From: Roseovarius marisflavi | GTDB taxonomy: Bacteria > Pseudomonadota > Alphaproteobacteria > Rhodobacterales > Rhodobacteraceae | NCBI RefSeq assembly: GCF_900142625.1 | Contig: NZ_FRBN01000023.1 | Span: 1 to 56,498, forward strand | Reading direction: 5' to 3' | Length of the DNA: 56,498 bases | In this document: positions 1 to 10,703 of the stretch, in pieces | How the letters are laid out: the number at the start of each line of letters is the position of its first letter | Position numbering within the stretch: the first letter of the stretch is position 1 | Notes under the pieces: generated by a model | What the model saw: only the letters and a program-made list of their open reading frames with translations | What the model was told of the DNA's origin: nothing | Database searches by the model: none | Made by a program: the position numbers and the translations under genes

Positions 1-95
1 TCGCCCCGATCGCCATGGAAGACGGCCTCCGTTTCGCCATCCGCGAAGGCGGCCGTACCGTCGGCGCCGGCGTCGTCTCCAAAATCATCGAGTAA
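1..95 (+). CDS. tuf: elongation factor Tu, C-terminal end (partial)
   Basis: Only the last 30 codons are present, read from base 3 to a TAA at 93-95. The peptide contains [19 protein letters not shown] and ends VVSKIIE, the nearly invariant C-terminus of bacterial EF-Tu (domain 3), the GTPase that delivers aminoacyl-tRNA to the ribosome. A strong hairpin terminator follows within about 45 bases. The position upstream of tRNA-Trp, secE and nusG is the usual place for one tuf copy in alphaproteobacteria. Confidence 0.93.
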   Translation, partial: APIAMEDGLRFAIREGGRTVGAGVVSKIIE

Positions 96-138
96 GTTTG
101 CCGCGCGTGGGTTTCACACCCACCCTACGCATTCAGAG

Positions 139-169
139 AGGGCGCCAGAAATGGCGCCCTTATTTATTG
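139..169 (+). terminator. intrinsic terminator of tuf
   Basis: Perfect 8-bp stem GGGCGCCA (140-147) / TGGCGCCC (152-159) with loop GAAA, extended by an A-T pair and followed by TTATTTATT. It lies between tuf and the 3' end of the convergent XRE gene, whose stop codon (164-166) sits in the T-rich tail, so it may work on both strands. Confidence 0.85.
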
Positions 170-946
170 TAAATCCCGCAGGAAATTCGCGCTGGCATCA
201 TCGAGCGGGACCATGAATTCGATTTCAAGCCCGTCAAGGCGCGCGTCCTGAAGGGTGGCAAGCTGCCCGACGAAGGGCGTCATCCGCAGCACCGGGCCGT
301 CGGGCGCGCCGATTTCGAGGGCCGTGAACACCGGCGCCTGGTGCTGGCCGGTGATAAGCGCGGGGATGTGATCGAATACCCCGTTGCGACGGGCATCGGC
401 AAAGCCGGCGGCAATGGCCGGGTTGCGCCCGGATGCGCTTTGCAGGCGGAAATAGAGGCCAAGGCTGGCATCCTCCCAGTTGTGAATGCCCGCCCGGAAC
501 GCCGGGGACAGGATTACGGTCAAAAGGCTTGGCGCGGCATTCGAGAAATCAAAGCCGAAACTCGCGAACAGGCGCGCGGCACGCGCATTCATCCGAAGAA
601 TCGTCCAGTCGCGATCAAGCGCAAAGGCGGGGAAGGGCCAGTTTTGCAGAATGCGCCGCTCGATCATGTCGAGCGCCCCGGTGATCTCGGCCGAAGAGAG
701 CGAGCGTTCCGAATAGGGATTGCGCAGCCCCGATGCCTCGAACAGAGCGCTGCGCTGCGCGGCGCTCAGATTCAGCTCTGAACACAGGCGGCGCAAAAAA
801 CCGACCGTGGGCTTTGAGCGGCCGGTTTCCAGAAATGACAGGTGGCGCTGTGTGCTCGAGAGTTGCGCGGCAAGCGCAAGTTGGCTGATCCCGAGGGTGC
901 GGCGCAGGGTCTTGAGGGCGTTGCCGAAAGTAATGTCGGATTGCAT
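164..946 (-). CDS. XRE-family transcriptional regulator with MmyB-like sensor domain
   Basis: 260-residue DNA-binding regulator. Residues about 8-65 form a Cro/C1-type helix-turn-helix (LGISQLALAAQL ... FLETGRSKP). Residues about 100-255 match the MmyB-like ligand-binding fold (the WPFPAFALDRDW and MNARAARLFASF segments are typical). Family members with this layout are thought to sense small hydrophobic ligands; the ligand here is unknown. It is divergent from a MAPEG-family membrane gene, and the 81-bp space between them holds an inverted-repeat operator next to this gene's start codon, which suggests autoregulation and control of the neighbour. The family assignment is firm; the regulatory target is inference. 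Confidence 0.85.
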   Translation of the reverse strand: MQSDITFGNALKTLRRTLGISQLALAAQLSSTQRHLSFLETGRSKPTVGFLRRLCSELNLSAAQRSALFEASGLRNPYSERSLSSAEITGALDMIERRILQNWPFPAFALDRDWTILRMNARAARLFASFGFDFSNAAPSLLTVILSPAFRAGIHNWEDASLGLYFRLQSASGRNPAIAAGFADARRNGVFDHIPALITGQHQAPVFTALEIGAPDGPVLRMTPFVGQLATLQDARLDGLEIEFMVPLDDASANFLRDLQ

Positions 947-950
947 GGCG

Positions 951-985
951 AATATTCCTTACAAGGGAATTGAGAGTATTCCCTT
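951..985. promoter_or_regulatory. palindromic operator in the XRE/MAPEG divergent promoter
   Basis: AAGGGAAT (963-970) - 7 bases - ATTCCCTT (978-985) is a perfect 8-bp inverted repeat. A further half-site ATTCC at 954-958 pairs with GGAAT at 966-970, so three alternating half-sites start every 12 bases (954, 966, 978). The array starts 5 bases upstream of the regulator's start codon (944-946 on the minus strand) and lies 40-75 bases upstream of the divergent gene. Confidence 0.6.
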
Positions 986-1027
986 TGGCTTTTACCTCAA
1001 GAGACATCACAGCAAAAGGAATGGAAG

Positions 1028-1408
1028 ATGGTTTTCTGGATACTGGCAGGCCTCGGCGCCTACCTGCTTACAGTCTATTTGCCTGCAATGATCTTGTTCG
1101 CGCAGATCGGCTTGCGCGCCTACACCGGCCCGCGCGATACCTTGCCGGATCCCGGTGTGCGGCGCGCCCGCGCCCTCAGGGCGGCCAGTAACTTTCAAGA
1201 GCATATGCCGGTGTTTCTGGGTCTTGGTCTTTTGGCGATGCTCGTGCCGGGCGCGGATATGGCGCAGGCGGCTCTTGGGGCGGAGATTTTCGTGCTTTCG
1301 CGGCTGGTCTATGTTGCGATCTACGTGAGCGGCCTGCCGATGGTGCGCTCGGTTGTGTTTGCGGTCGGGTTTGTCGGTCTTGTGATGATGGCGCTGTCGT
1401 TGAGTTAG
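1028..1408 (+). CDS. MAPEG family membrane protein
   Basis: 126-residue integral membrane protein with about four hydrophobic segments (about residues 1-20, 55-76, 84-104, 106-125) and the central charged motif RAASNFQEHMPVF, which corresponds to the conserved (R/N)xxxNxxE region of the MAPEG superfamily (membrane-associated eicosanoid/glutathione metabolism proteins). Bacterial short MAPEG proteins mostly lack an assigned substrate. The ATG follows GGAATGGAAG, a weak ribosome site. It is transcribed away from the XRE regulator and is its likely target. Confidence 0.8.
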   Translation: MVFWILAGLGAYLLTVYLPAMILFAQIGLRAYTGPRDTLPDPGVRRARALRAASNFQEHMPVFLGLGLLAMLVPGADMAQAALGAEIFVLSRLVYVAIYVSGLPMVRSVVFAVGFVGLVMMALSLS

Positions 1409-1683
1409 GGCTTGTGAACAGTCATCACATTGCTGCCCTCAAATCAGAGTGCGAGCGGCAAAATGTGTCTCGCGCGGGTGGGGCATGATGAATGTCCGCA
1501 GGCCCTGGGCGTGTCGGCATTCACAGAGTGCATGCAAGCGATTTGATCCGCCAGTCCGGCAGGTCCGGGGGGCGGGCGCAGCTTGTGGAAGGCGGGCGGC
1601 TTGTTTTTTAACGGTCCATCCGCAGAAACAAGCAATTGCGCGCTTGATTCCCGGCCAAAGGTGGCTTAATCCGGCGCCACGAT

Positions 1684-1759
1684 AGGGGTATAGCTCAGTT
1701 GGTAGAGCGACGGTCTCCAAAACCGTAGGTCCCGGGTTCGAGTCCCTGTGCCCCTGCCA
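1684..1759 (+). tRNA. tRNA-Trp (CCA anticodon)
   Basis: Complete cloverleaf: acceptor AGGGGTA (1684-1690) pairs with TGCCCCT (1749-1755, one G-U), discriminator G then encoded CCA (1757-1759). Anticodon stem ACGGT/ACCGT (1710-1714, 1722-1726) encloses the loop CTCCAAA with anticodon CCA at 1717-1719. The T arm GGTTCGAGTCC is canonical. It sits upstream of secE, the usual location in Rhodobacteraceae. The 275 bases before it hold no gene I can support. Confidence 0.97.
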
Positions 1760-2105
1760 TTTCCTCAGACAAGATCAGGCCGCAGACATGCGTTCAGTTG
1801 CTGACAACCGGCGACAGGGCTGGCGCTTTCCAGTATGCTGCAACCGATCGGGGCGCGCATGTGGATCGGTCCGGGCTTGATCGATATGCCGGTGCATGTG
1901 GTTGGTGGCTGGCTGACCCGCTTTGGAAGCCAGATAAAACTCTGACGAAAATGTGACTAAAGGAGACGCGCCCCGGTTCCGCCCCAGGCGTGCCATCTTT
2001 TTGCCCCATTTGTGCCGCACCTTCACCTTTAATCGACTCGTGAGCTTTCGGGGGAAAGCGCGACCGATCCGCGTGGGGGCGTGGGAGAATGAGAAAGTAG
2101 CTGCT
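1760..2105. other. 346-base gap between tRNA-Trp and a membrane protein gene
   Basis: No recognised gene. It contains a possible 36-codon ORF (1835-1945, start ATG, protein beginning MLQPIGARMWIGPG), which has no clear ribosome site and no family I recognise. An isolated AAAGGAG at 1960-1966 has no ATG at a suitable distance. The reading frame of the downstream gene stays open back to a GTG at 1953, but the composition of that extension and an ATG at 2106 argue against it. Confidence 0.4.
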
Positions 2106-2732
2106 ATGACAACGCAATTTATGCGGGGCGCAAACCCGCAATCATATTTACCGCATGTTGGATCTGAATTTGAAGGCCATGCGCCTGCTGATGCTGCTTC
2201 TACGGATGAGGCAGTTACCAATGCCATGGCGACGATCCACGAAATCCTGACCGAAGAACGCCGCACCATAAGCCGCCGGAGCCTGCCTGATCTGGCACCG
2301 GGAGCCTCGGCGTCGCATCTTGTGGCACGTCCTAAACGCGGCCGCAAGAATGCCACAAAGGCGGCGGCGAAATCAACTAGGACCTCCAAACTCGGCGGGT
2401 TTTTGAAACCTGCCGATGTGATGGCACGGCTCAAGGCCACGCCGGTCAAGCCGCATCACGCATTCTGGCTGGTGACCTTTGTCTTGGTATTGGTTTGGCC
2501 GATGCTTGTACTGGCAACGCTCTTTGTCGGTTTCTGGATGGTGGTGCTTGGCGCCGCGATCTTTGGGCTTGAATGGATGAAAGGCCTGCGCAGCAAGGCG
2601 TTTGCGACGCTGCCAGAAATCTGGGCGCTGTCGCGCGACTTGCCGCCGCTGACACTGCGCCGCGAGGCAGATCCGGACCCGTTTGAGCACCTTCCCGATC
2701 CGTTCGAGCGGATCAGCCCCGAGCCGCAGTAA
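2106..2732 (+). CDS. hypothetical membrane protein upstream of secE
   Basis: 208 residues, family not recognised. Residues 1-70 are polar, 74-95 are Lys/Arg/Ala rich (RPKRGRKNATKAAAKS), 119-157 form two closely spaced hydrophobic segments (WLVTFVLVLVWPMLVL and FVGFWMVVLGAAIF), and the tail is acidic and proline-rich (DPFEHLPDPFERISPEP). This predicts a helical hairpin in the membrane with both ends in the cytoplasm. ATG 2106 is preferred to the upstream GTG 1953 because the intervening residues look non-coding. Its place between tRNA-Trp and secE is suggestive of a housekeeping role, but no function can be assigned. Confidence 0.7.
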   Translation: MTTQFMRGANPQSYLPHVGSEFEGHAPADAASTDEAVTNAMATIHEILTEERRTISRRSLPDLAPGASASHLVARPKRGRKNATKAAAKSTRTSKLGGFLKPADVMARLKATPVKPHHAFWLVTFVLVLVWPMLVLATLFVGFWMVVLGAAIFGLEWMKGLRSKAFATLPEIWALSRDLPPLTLRREADPDPFEHLPDPFERISPEPQ

Positions 2733-2849
2733 GGCTTCATCTTTCAGACCTGTACAAAGGGCAGGGGGGCAGTGGCCCTTCTGCCCTTGAATTCATGCGC
2801 CAGCCCGCGTATGTCGCGCTTAACAGGTATATCAGAGAAGACAGCGCAG

Positions 2850-3047
2850 ATGGCACGCACGAATCCGCTTCAGTTTATTCAGCAGGTCCGCTCGGAAGTG
2901 GCCAAGGTGATTTGGCCCACCCGCCGCGAGGTTTTGCTGACCACGGTCATGGTGTTTATCATGGCCACGGTTACGGCGATCTTTTTTGCGCTGGTCGATC
3001 TGGCCATTCGCGGTGGTCTGCAGGCCGTGCTGAACATGTTTGGCTAG
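2850..3047 (+). CDS. secE: preprotein translocase subunit SecE
   Basis: 65-residue short-form SecE with one transmembrane helix (about 30-55), the clamp of the SecYEG export channel. The cytoplasmic segment FIQQVRSEVAKVIWPTRREV carries the family signature (Exxx(V/I)xWPxRxE). An open frame extends upstream to 2772, but ATG 2850, giving MARTNPLQF, matches the normal N-terminus and length of alphaproteobacterial SecE. It is followed by nusG after 191 bases that include a terminator-like hairpin. Confidence 0.95.
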   Translation: MARTNPLQFIQQVRSEVAKVIWPTRREVLLTTVMVFIMATVTAIFFALVDLAIRGGLQAVLNMFG

Positions 3048-3121
3048 GTCGGCATAAAATCGCGGACAGACCCTTGAAATTGCGGGCAATCAAAGGTAGT
3101 TGACGGCACACTTCTGGAGAT

Positions 3122-3155
3122 GGCGCGCGGCGATTCGGGTTGCGCGCCGATTTTT
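3122..3155 (+). terminator. terminator-like hairpin between secE and nusG
   Basis: GGCGCGC (3122-3128) pairs with GCGCGCC (3142-3148) around a 13-base loop, followed by GATTTTT. It could end secE transcripts in part, leaving nusG to a promoter in the following 80 bases; the 13-base loop makes it weaker than the tuf and rpoC terminators. Confidence 0.45.
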
Positions 3156-3238
3156 GTTCCGGAAAGTGCAGGTCAAGTGCCTGAAAGAATACGGACTTCC
3201 GGCGAAATGCCGGTCAGAATAAAAGGCATAGGTCGAAG

Positions 3239-3772
3239 ATGGCAAAGCGGTGGTACTCGGTCAGTGTTCTTTCGAATTTCGAAAAGAAGATCGCCGAGCA
3301 AATCAGACTATCTGTCATCGAGAACGGTCTTGAGGACGAGATCGAAGAGGTTCTTGTGCCCACCGAAGAGGTGATCGAGATCCGCCGTGGCAAGAAAGTG
3401 ACCGCCGAGCGTCGCTTTATGCCGGGTTACGTTCTTGTGCGCATGGAAATGTCTGACCGCGGCTATCACCTGATCAACTCGATCAACCGCGTGACCGGTT
3501 TCCTTGGCCCGCAGGGGCGCCCGATGCCGATGCGCGATGCCGAGGTGAACGCGATCCTCAACCGCGTGCAAGAGGGCGAAGACAGCCCGCGCACCCTGAT
3601 CCACTTTGAGATCGGCGAGAAGGTCAAGGTCAACGACGGCCCGTTCGAGGATTTCGACGGCATGGTCGAGGAAGTCGATGAAGACAACCAGCGCCTCAAG
3701 GTGTCGGTGTCGATCTTTGGCCGGGAAACCCCGGTCGAACTGGAATTCACACAGGTCACGAAACAGTCCTGA
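3239..3772 (+). CDS. nusG: transcription termination/antitermination protein NusG
   Basis: 177 residues, normal length. The NGN domain (about 1-115) begins MAKRWYSVSVLSNFEKKIAEQI and contains VPTEEVIEIRRGKK and MPGYVLVRMEM; the KOW domain (about 122-177) contains GEKVKVNDGPFEDFDGMVEE. NusG binds the RNA polymerase clamp helices, suppresses pausing and links polymerase to Rho or the ribosome. ATG 3239 follows GGTCGAAG. It heads the ribosomal protein genes rplK and rplA. Confidence 0.97.
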   Translation: MAKRWYSVSVLSNFEKKIAEQIRLSVIENGLEDEIEEVLVPTEEVIEIRRGKKVTAERRFMPGYVLVRMEMSDRGYHLINSINRVTGFLGPQGRPMPMRDAEVNAILNRVQEGEDSPRTLIHFEIGEKVKVNDGPFEDFDGMVEEVDEDNQRLKVSVSIFGRETPVELEFTQVTKQS

Positions 3773-3879
3773 TCTTGTGAGACGTGGGAGGCGAGGGTGC
3801 CGCGGCATCCGGACCAGACCACACAACGAAGAACCCGAGGGGCGCGCCCTGACGGTGTTGGAAACAAAGGAGAGGCCAG

Positions 3880-4305
3880 ATGGCCAAGAAACTCGTTGGT
3901 AAGATGAAGCTGCAGGTGAAAGCCGGGCAAGCTAACCCCAGCCCGCCCGTGGGCCCCGCGCTCGGTCAGCGCGGCATCAACATCATGGAATTCTGCAAGG
4001 CGTTCAACGCCAAGACCGCAGACCTTGAGCCCGGTGCCCCCTGTCCGACAGTGATTTCCTACTATCAGGACAAATCGTTCGAGATGGAAATCAAGACGCC
4101 GCCCGCGTCCTACTATCTGAAAAAAGCTGCCAAGCTGCCTTCGGGGTCCAAAACCCCCGGCCGCACCACAGCCGGTTATGTCTCGACCAAGCAGGTCAAG
4201 GAAATCGCTGAAGCGAAATGGAAAGACCTGAACGCAAACGACGTCGAAGCGGCGATGAAGATCATCCTCGGCTCTGCACGTTCCATGGGCATCGAGGTGA
4301 AGTAA
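3880..4305 (+). CDS. rplK: 50S ribosomal protein L11
   Basis: 141 residues, full length. N-terminal [20 protein letters not shown], the [23 protein letters not shown] segment and the C-terminal rRNA-binding region (SARSMGIEV) are diagnostic. L11 forms the GTPase-associated stalk base with 23S rRNA and is needed for RelA-type stringent control. A GGAGAGGCC ribosome site precedes ATG 3880. It ends one base before rplA, so the two are translationally coupled; in many bacteria L1 represses this pair by binding their mRNA. Confidence 0.98.
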   Translation: MAKKLVGKMKLQVKAGQANPSPPVGPALGQRGINIMEFCKAFNAKTADLEPGAPCPTVISYYQDKSFEMEIKTPPASYYLKKAAKLPSGSKTPGRTTAGYVSTKQVKEIAEAKWKDLNANDVEAAMKIILGSARSMGIEVK

Positions 4306-4306
4306 G

Positions 4307-5005
4307 ATGGCAAAACTTGGAAAACGTACCCGCGCCGTTCGTGAAGCTTTCGCTGGCAAGGACAACCTGAGCGTTGAAGACGCCATTGCCCTGGTCAAAG
4401 ACAATGCCACCGCGAAATTCGACGAAACTGTTGAGATTTCGATGAACCTTGGTGTTGATCCGCGTCACGCTGACCAGATGGTTCGCGGTGTTGTCGGTCT
4501 GCCCAATGGCACCGGCAAAGACGTTCGCGTCGCCGTGTTCGCCCGTGGCCCCAAGGCCGAAGAGGCGCAGGCCGCCGGTGCCGACATCGTTGGCGCAGAA
4601 GACCTGATGGAAATCGTGCAAAGCGGCAAGATCGACTTTGACCGCTGCATCGCCACCCCCGACATGATGCCCGTTGTGGGCCGTCTGGGTAAGGTGCTTG
4701 GCCCGCGCAATCTGATGCCGAACCCCAAAGTGGGCACGGTCACCATGGATGTGGCGCAGGCCGTCAAGAACGCCAAAGGCGGCGAAGTGCAGTTCAAGGC
4801 CGAAAAAGCCGGTGTTGTGCATGCCGGTATCGGCAAAGCCTCGTTTGACGCAGGCAAGCTTGCCGAGAACGTCCGCGCCTTTGTTGTCGCCGTGCAAAAG
4901 GCCCGTCCGGCCGGCGCCAAGGGCACCTATGTGAAGAAAATCTCGATTTCTTCGACCATGGGCGCCGGTGTGTCGATCGACGTCACAAGCGCGGTTGTCG
5001 AATAA
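4307..5005 (+). CDS. rplA: 50S ribosomal protein L1
   Basis: 232 residues, full length. Contains [18 protein letters not shown] and the family signature [19 protein letters not shown]-terminal [15 protein letters not shown]1 forms the mobile stalk at the E site and is the autogenous repressor of the L11-L1 mRNA in well-studied bacteria. ATG 4307 lies directly after the rplK stop (TAAG-ATG). Confidence 0.98.
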   Translation: MAKLGKRTRAVREAFAGKDNLSVEDAIALVKDNATAKFDETVEISMNLGVDPRHADQMVRGVVGLPNGTGKDVRVAVFARGPKAEEAQAAGADIVGAEDLMEIVQSGKIDFDRCIATPDMMPVVGRLGKVLGPRNLMPNPKVGTVTMDVAQAVKNAKGGEVQFKAEKAGVVHAGIGKASFDAGKLAENVRAFVVAVQKARPAGAKGTYVKKISISSTMGAGVSIDVTSAVVE

Positions 5006-5029
5006 GAATTTGCACCCGGGTCACTGATC

Positions 5030-5258
5030 CGGGGGCGAATGGCAGGGCCTTACCTTGGCCCTGTCCTGTCCGAGACGGAGGGTTGCCGCAGCCGCGGTTC
5101 ATAATTCCTTCCTGAGATGGGGAACGAGATAAGATTTCAAACGAGGGCAGCCGCCTTCGGGTGATTTTGGCCTCGGGACCCTGAAATTGGACCCGAACGC
5201 TGCCCCTCGGGGTGGCAAAAATGAGCCGGGGGGAGACCCCCAAATTTGGAGTGAAACT
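5030..5258 (+). promoter_or_regulatory. structured rplJ leader (candidate L10 autoregulatory leader)
   Basis: The 253 bases between rplA and rplJ are rich in stems. CAGGGCC (5043-5049) / GGCCCTG (5057-5063) is perfect. GAGGGCAGC (5143-5151) can pair with GCTGCCCCTC (5199-5208) with one bulge. CCAAATTTGG (5240-5249) is a palindrome that overlaps the start of the GGAG ribosome site (5248-5251) of rplJ. L10(L12) binding to such leaders represses rplJL in other bacteria; I place it by position and structure only. Confidence 0.5.
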
Positions 5259-5777
5259 GTGGATAGAGCCCAGAAAGAGAAAGTGGTCGAGGAACTCGGC
5301 CAGATCTTTGAAAGCTCTGGCGTTGTAGTGGTTGCCCACTACACGGGTCTTACAGTTGCCGAAATGCAAGATCTGCGTGCCCGCGCCCGTGCGGCAGAGG
5401 CATCAGTTCGTGTAGCCAAGAACAGGCTCGCCAAAATCGCCCTTGAGGGCAAGCCGTGCGCAAGCATTGCTGACTACCTCTCGGGTATGACCGTTCTTAC
5501 CTTCTCCGAGGACCCCGTGGCAGCAGCCAAGGTGGCCGAGGACTTCGCCAAAGATAACAAAAAGTTTGAGATCCTTGGCGGGGCAATGGGCGAGACCGCT
5601 CTGGACCGTGCTGGTGTTGAAGCCACGTCGAAACTGCCGTCGCGCGATGAACTTATCGCGACAATCGTTGGCATGATCGGCGCACCTGCTTCCAACATCG
5701 CGGGGGCCATTGGCGCACCTGCTTCGAATATCGCGAGCATTCTTTCGACCATCGAAGAGAAGGCCGAAGCCGCGTAA
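5259..5777 (+). CDS. rplJ: 50S ribosomal protein L10
   Basis: 172 residues when read from GTG 5259, giving (M)[19 protein letters not shown], the usual N-terminus of roseobacter L10. The frame is open to 5187, but that extension ([14 protein letters not shown]...) looks like leader RNA, and GGAG at 5248-5251 suits the GTG. L10 anchors L7/L12 dimers in the ribosomal stalk; the C-terminal helix that binds them is the alanine-rich [20 protein letters not shown] region, which contains a duplicated GAPASNIA. Cotranscribed with rplL. Confidence 0.95.
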   Translation: MDRAQKEKVVEELGQIFESSGVVVVAHYTGLTVAEMQDLRARARAAEASVRVAKNRLAKIALEGKPCASIADYLSGMTVLTFSEDPVAAAKVAEDFAKDNKKFEILGGAMGETALDRAGVEATSKLPSRDELIATIVGMIGAPASNIAGAIGAPASNIASILSTIEEKAEAA

Positions 5778-5851
5778 GGTAACTGTATTATCCGCGTAGG
5801 GGGTTGATTACCCAACGTTGGAACACATCTAGAAAACGGAAAGAGTCACAA

Positions 5852-6229
5852 ATGGCTGATCTGAAAAAACTTGCAGAAGAGATCGTTGGTCTGACGCTTC
5901 TCGAAGCACAAGAACTGAAAACCATCCTCAAAGACGAGTACGGCATCGAGCCCGCCGCCGGTGGCGCGGTCATGATGGCTGGCCCGGCTGGCGACGCTGG
6001 TGCGGCTGCTGAAGAGCAAACCGAATTTGACGTGATCCTGAAATCGGCCGGTGCGTCGAAGATCAACGTCATCAAAGAGGTTCGCGCGATCACTGGTCTT
6101 GGTCTGAAAGAAGCCAAAGATCTGGTGGAAGCAGGCGGCAAAGCCGTGAAAGAGCAAGTCTCGAAAGACGAAGCAGAAGAGATCAAGGGCAAGCTGGAAG
6201 CAGCTGGCGCCGAAGTCGAACTGAAGTAA
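5852..6229 (+). CDS. rplL: 50S ribosomal protein L7/L12
   Basis: 125 residues from ATG 5852 ([20 protein letters not shown]), preceded by CGGAAAGAG. The N-terminal dimerisation/L10-binding helices are followed by an Ala/Gly-rich hinge (about 40-55) and the factor-binding C-terminal domain ([19 protein letters not shown] ... [21 protein letters not shown]). The 16 codons upstream that stay in frame are not typical of the family. L7/L12 recruits EF-Tu and EF-G. Confidence 0.97.
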   Translation: MADLKKLAEEIVGLTLLEAQELKTILKDEYGIEPAAGGAVMMAGPAGDAGAAAEEQTEFDVILKSAGASKINVIKEVRAITGLGLKEAKDLVEAGGKAVKEQVSKDEAEEIKGKLEAAGAEVELK

Positions 6230-6260
6230 TCTTCGCCGGGGCAACCCGGAGGAAAATAAA

Positions 6261-6330
6261 GGCTGGGTCCGGGTTTCCGGGCCCGGCCAAACCTGTCTCA
6301 GAGAGGCCCTGCGATGCTCGGGGCTTTTCT
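6261..6330 (+). terminator. hairpin plus attenuator-like terminator between rplL and rpoB
   Basis: First a 12-bp stem with two G-U pairs, GGCTGGGTCCGG (6261-6272) / CCGGGCCCGGCC (6277-6288), loop GTTT and no T tail. Then GAGAGGCCCTG (6301-6311) / CGGGGCTTTTC (6319-6329), an 11-bp stem with G-U pairs whose 3' arm is the T-run, giving a terminator-like hairpin. Partial termination and RNase processing at rplL-rpoB are known in E. coli; these two structures are placed to do the same. Confidence 0.55.
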
Positions 6331-6468
6331 AAGGCAAGGTTTATATGATCGGGAGGCTGTCTTTGGGACGATGGCCGTGAATGGATCAAATCAGGCCCTC
6401 TCGTATGGCCGCGGCGCTGGAGCCCGACAGCGCGCGCGACCGGTGAGAAATGAAAGGTGACTTCGACC

Positions 6469-10605
<4,137 letters not shown>

Positions 10606-10615
10606 GCGCAGCGCT

Positions 10616-10661
10616 CCGGACCCTTTCAAAGGGTCCGGTCCGTTTTCTTTTCAAGAAAACG
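10616..10661 (+). other. two tandem perfect hairpins in the rpoB-rpoC spacer
   Basis: Hairpin 1: CCGGACCCTT (10616-10625) - TCA - AAGGGTCCGG (10629-10638), perfect 10 bp. Hairpin 2: CGTTTTCTT (10641-10649) - TTC - AAGAAAACG (10653-10661), perfect 9 bp; its 5' arm is T-rich, so hairpin 1 plus this arm also resembles an intrinsic terminator. It ends 30 bases before the AAGGA ribosome site of rpoC. Possible attenuator or RNase III-type processing site. Confidence 0.6.
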
Positions 10662-10703
10662 GTGTTGTCCCTCCCTTCACCGCCAGTCTCTAAGGATTTG
10701 AAA

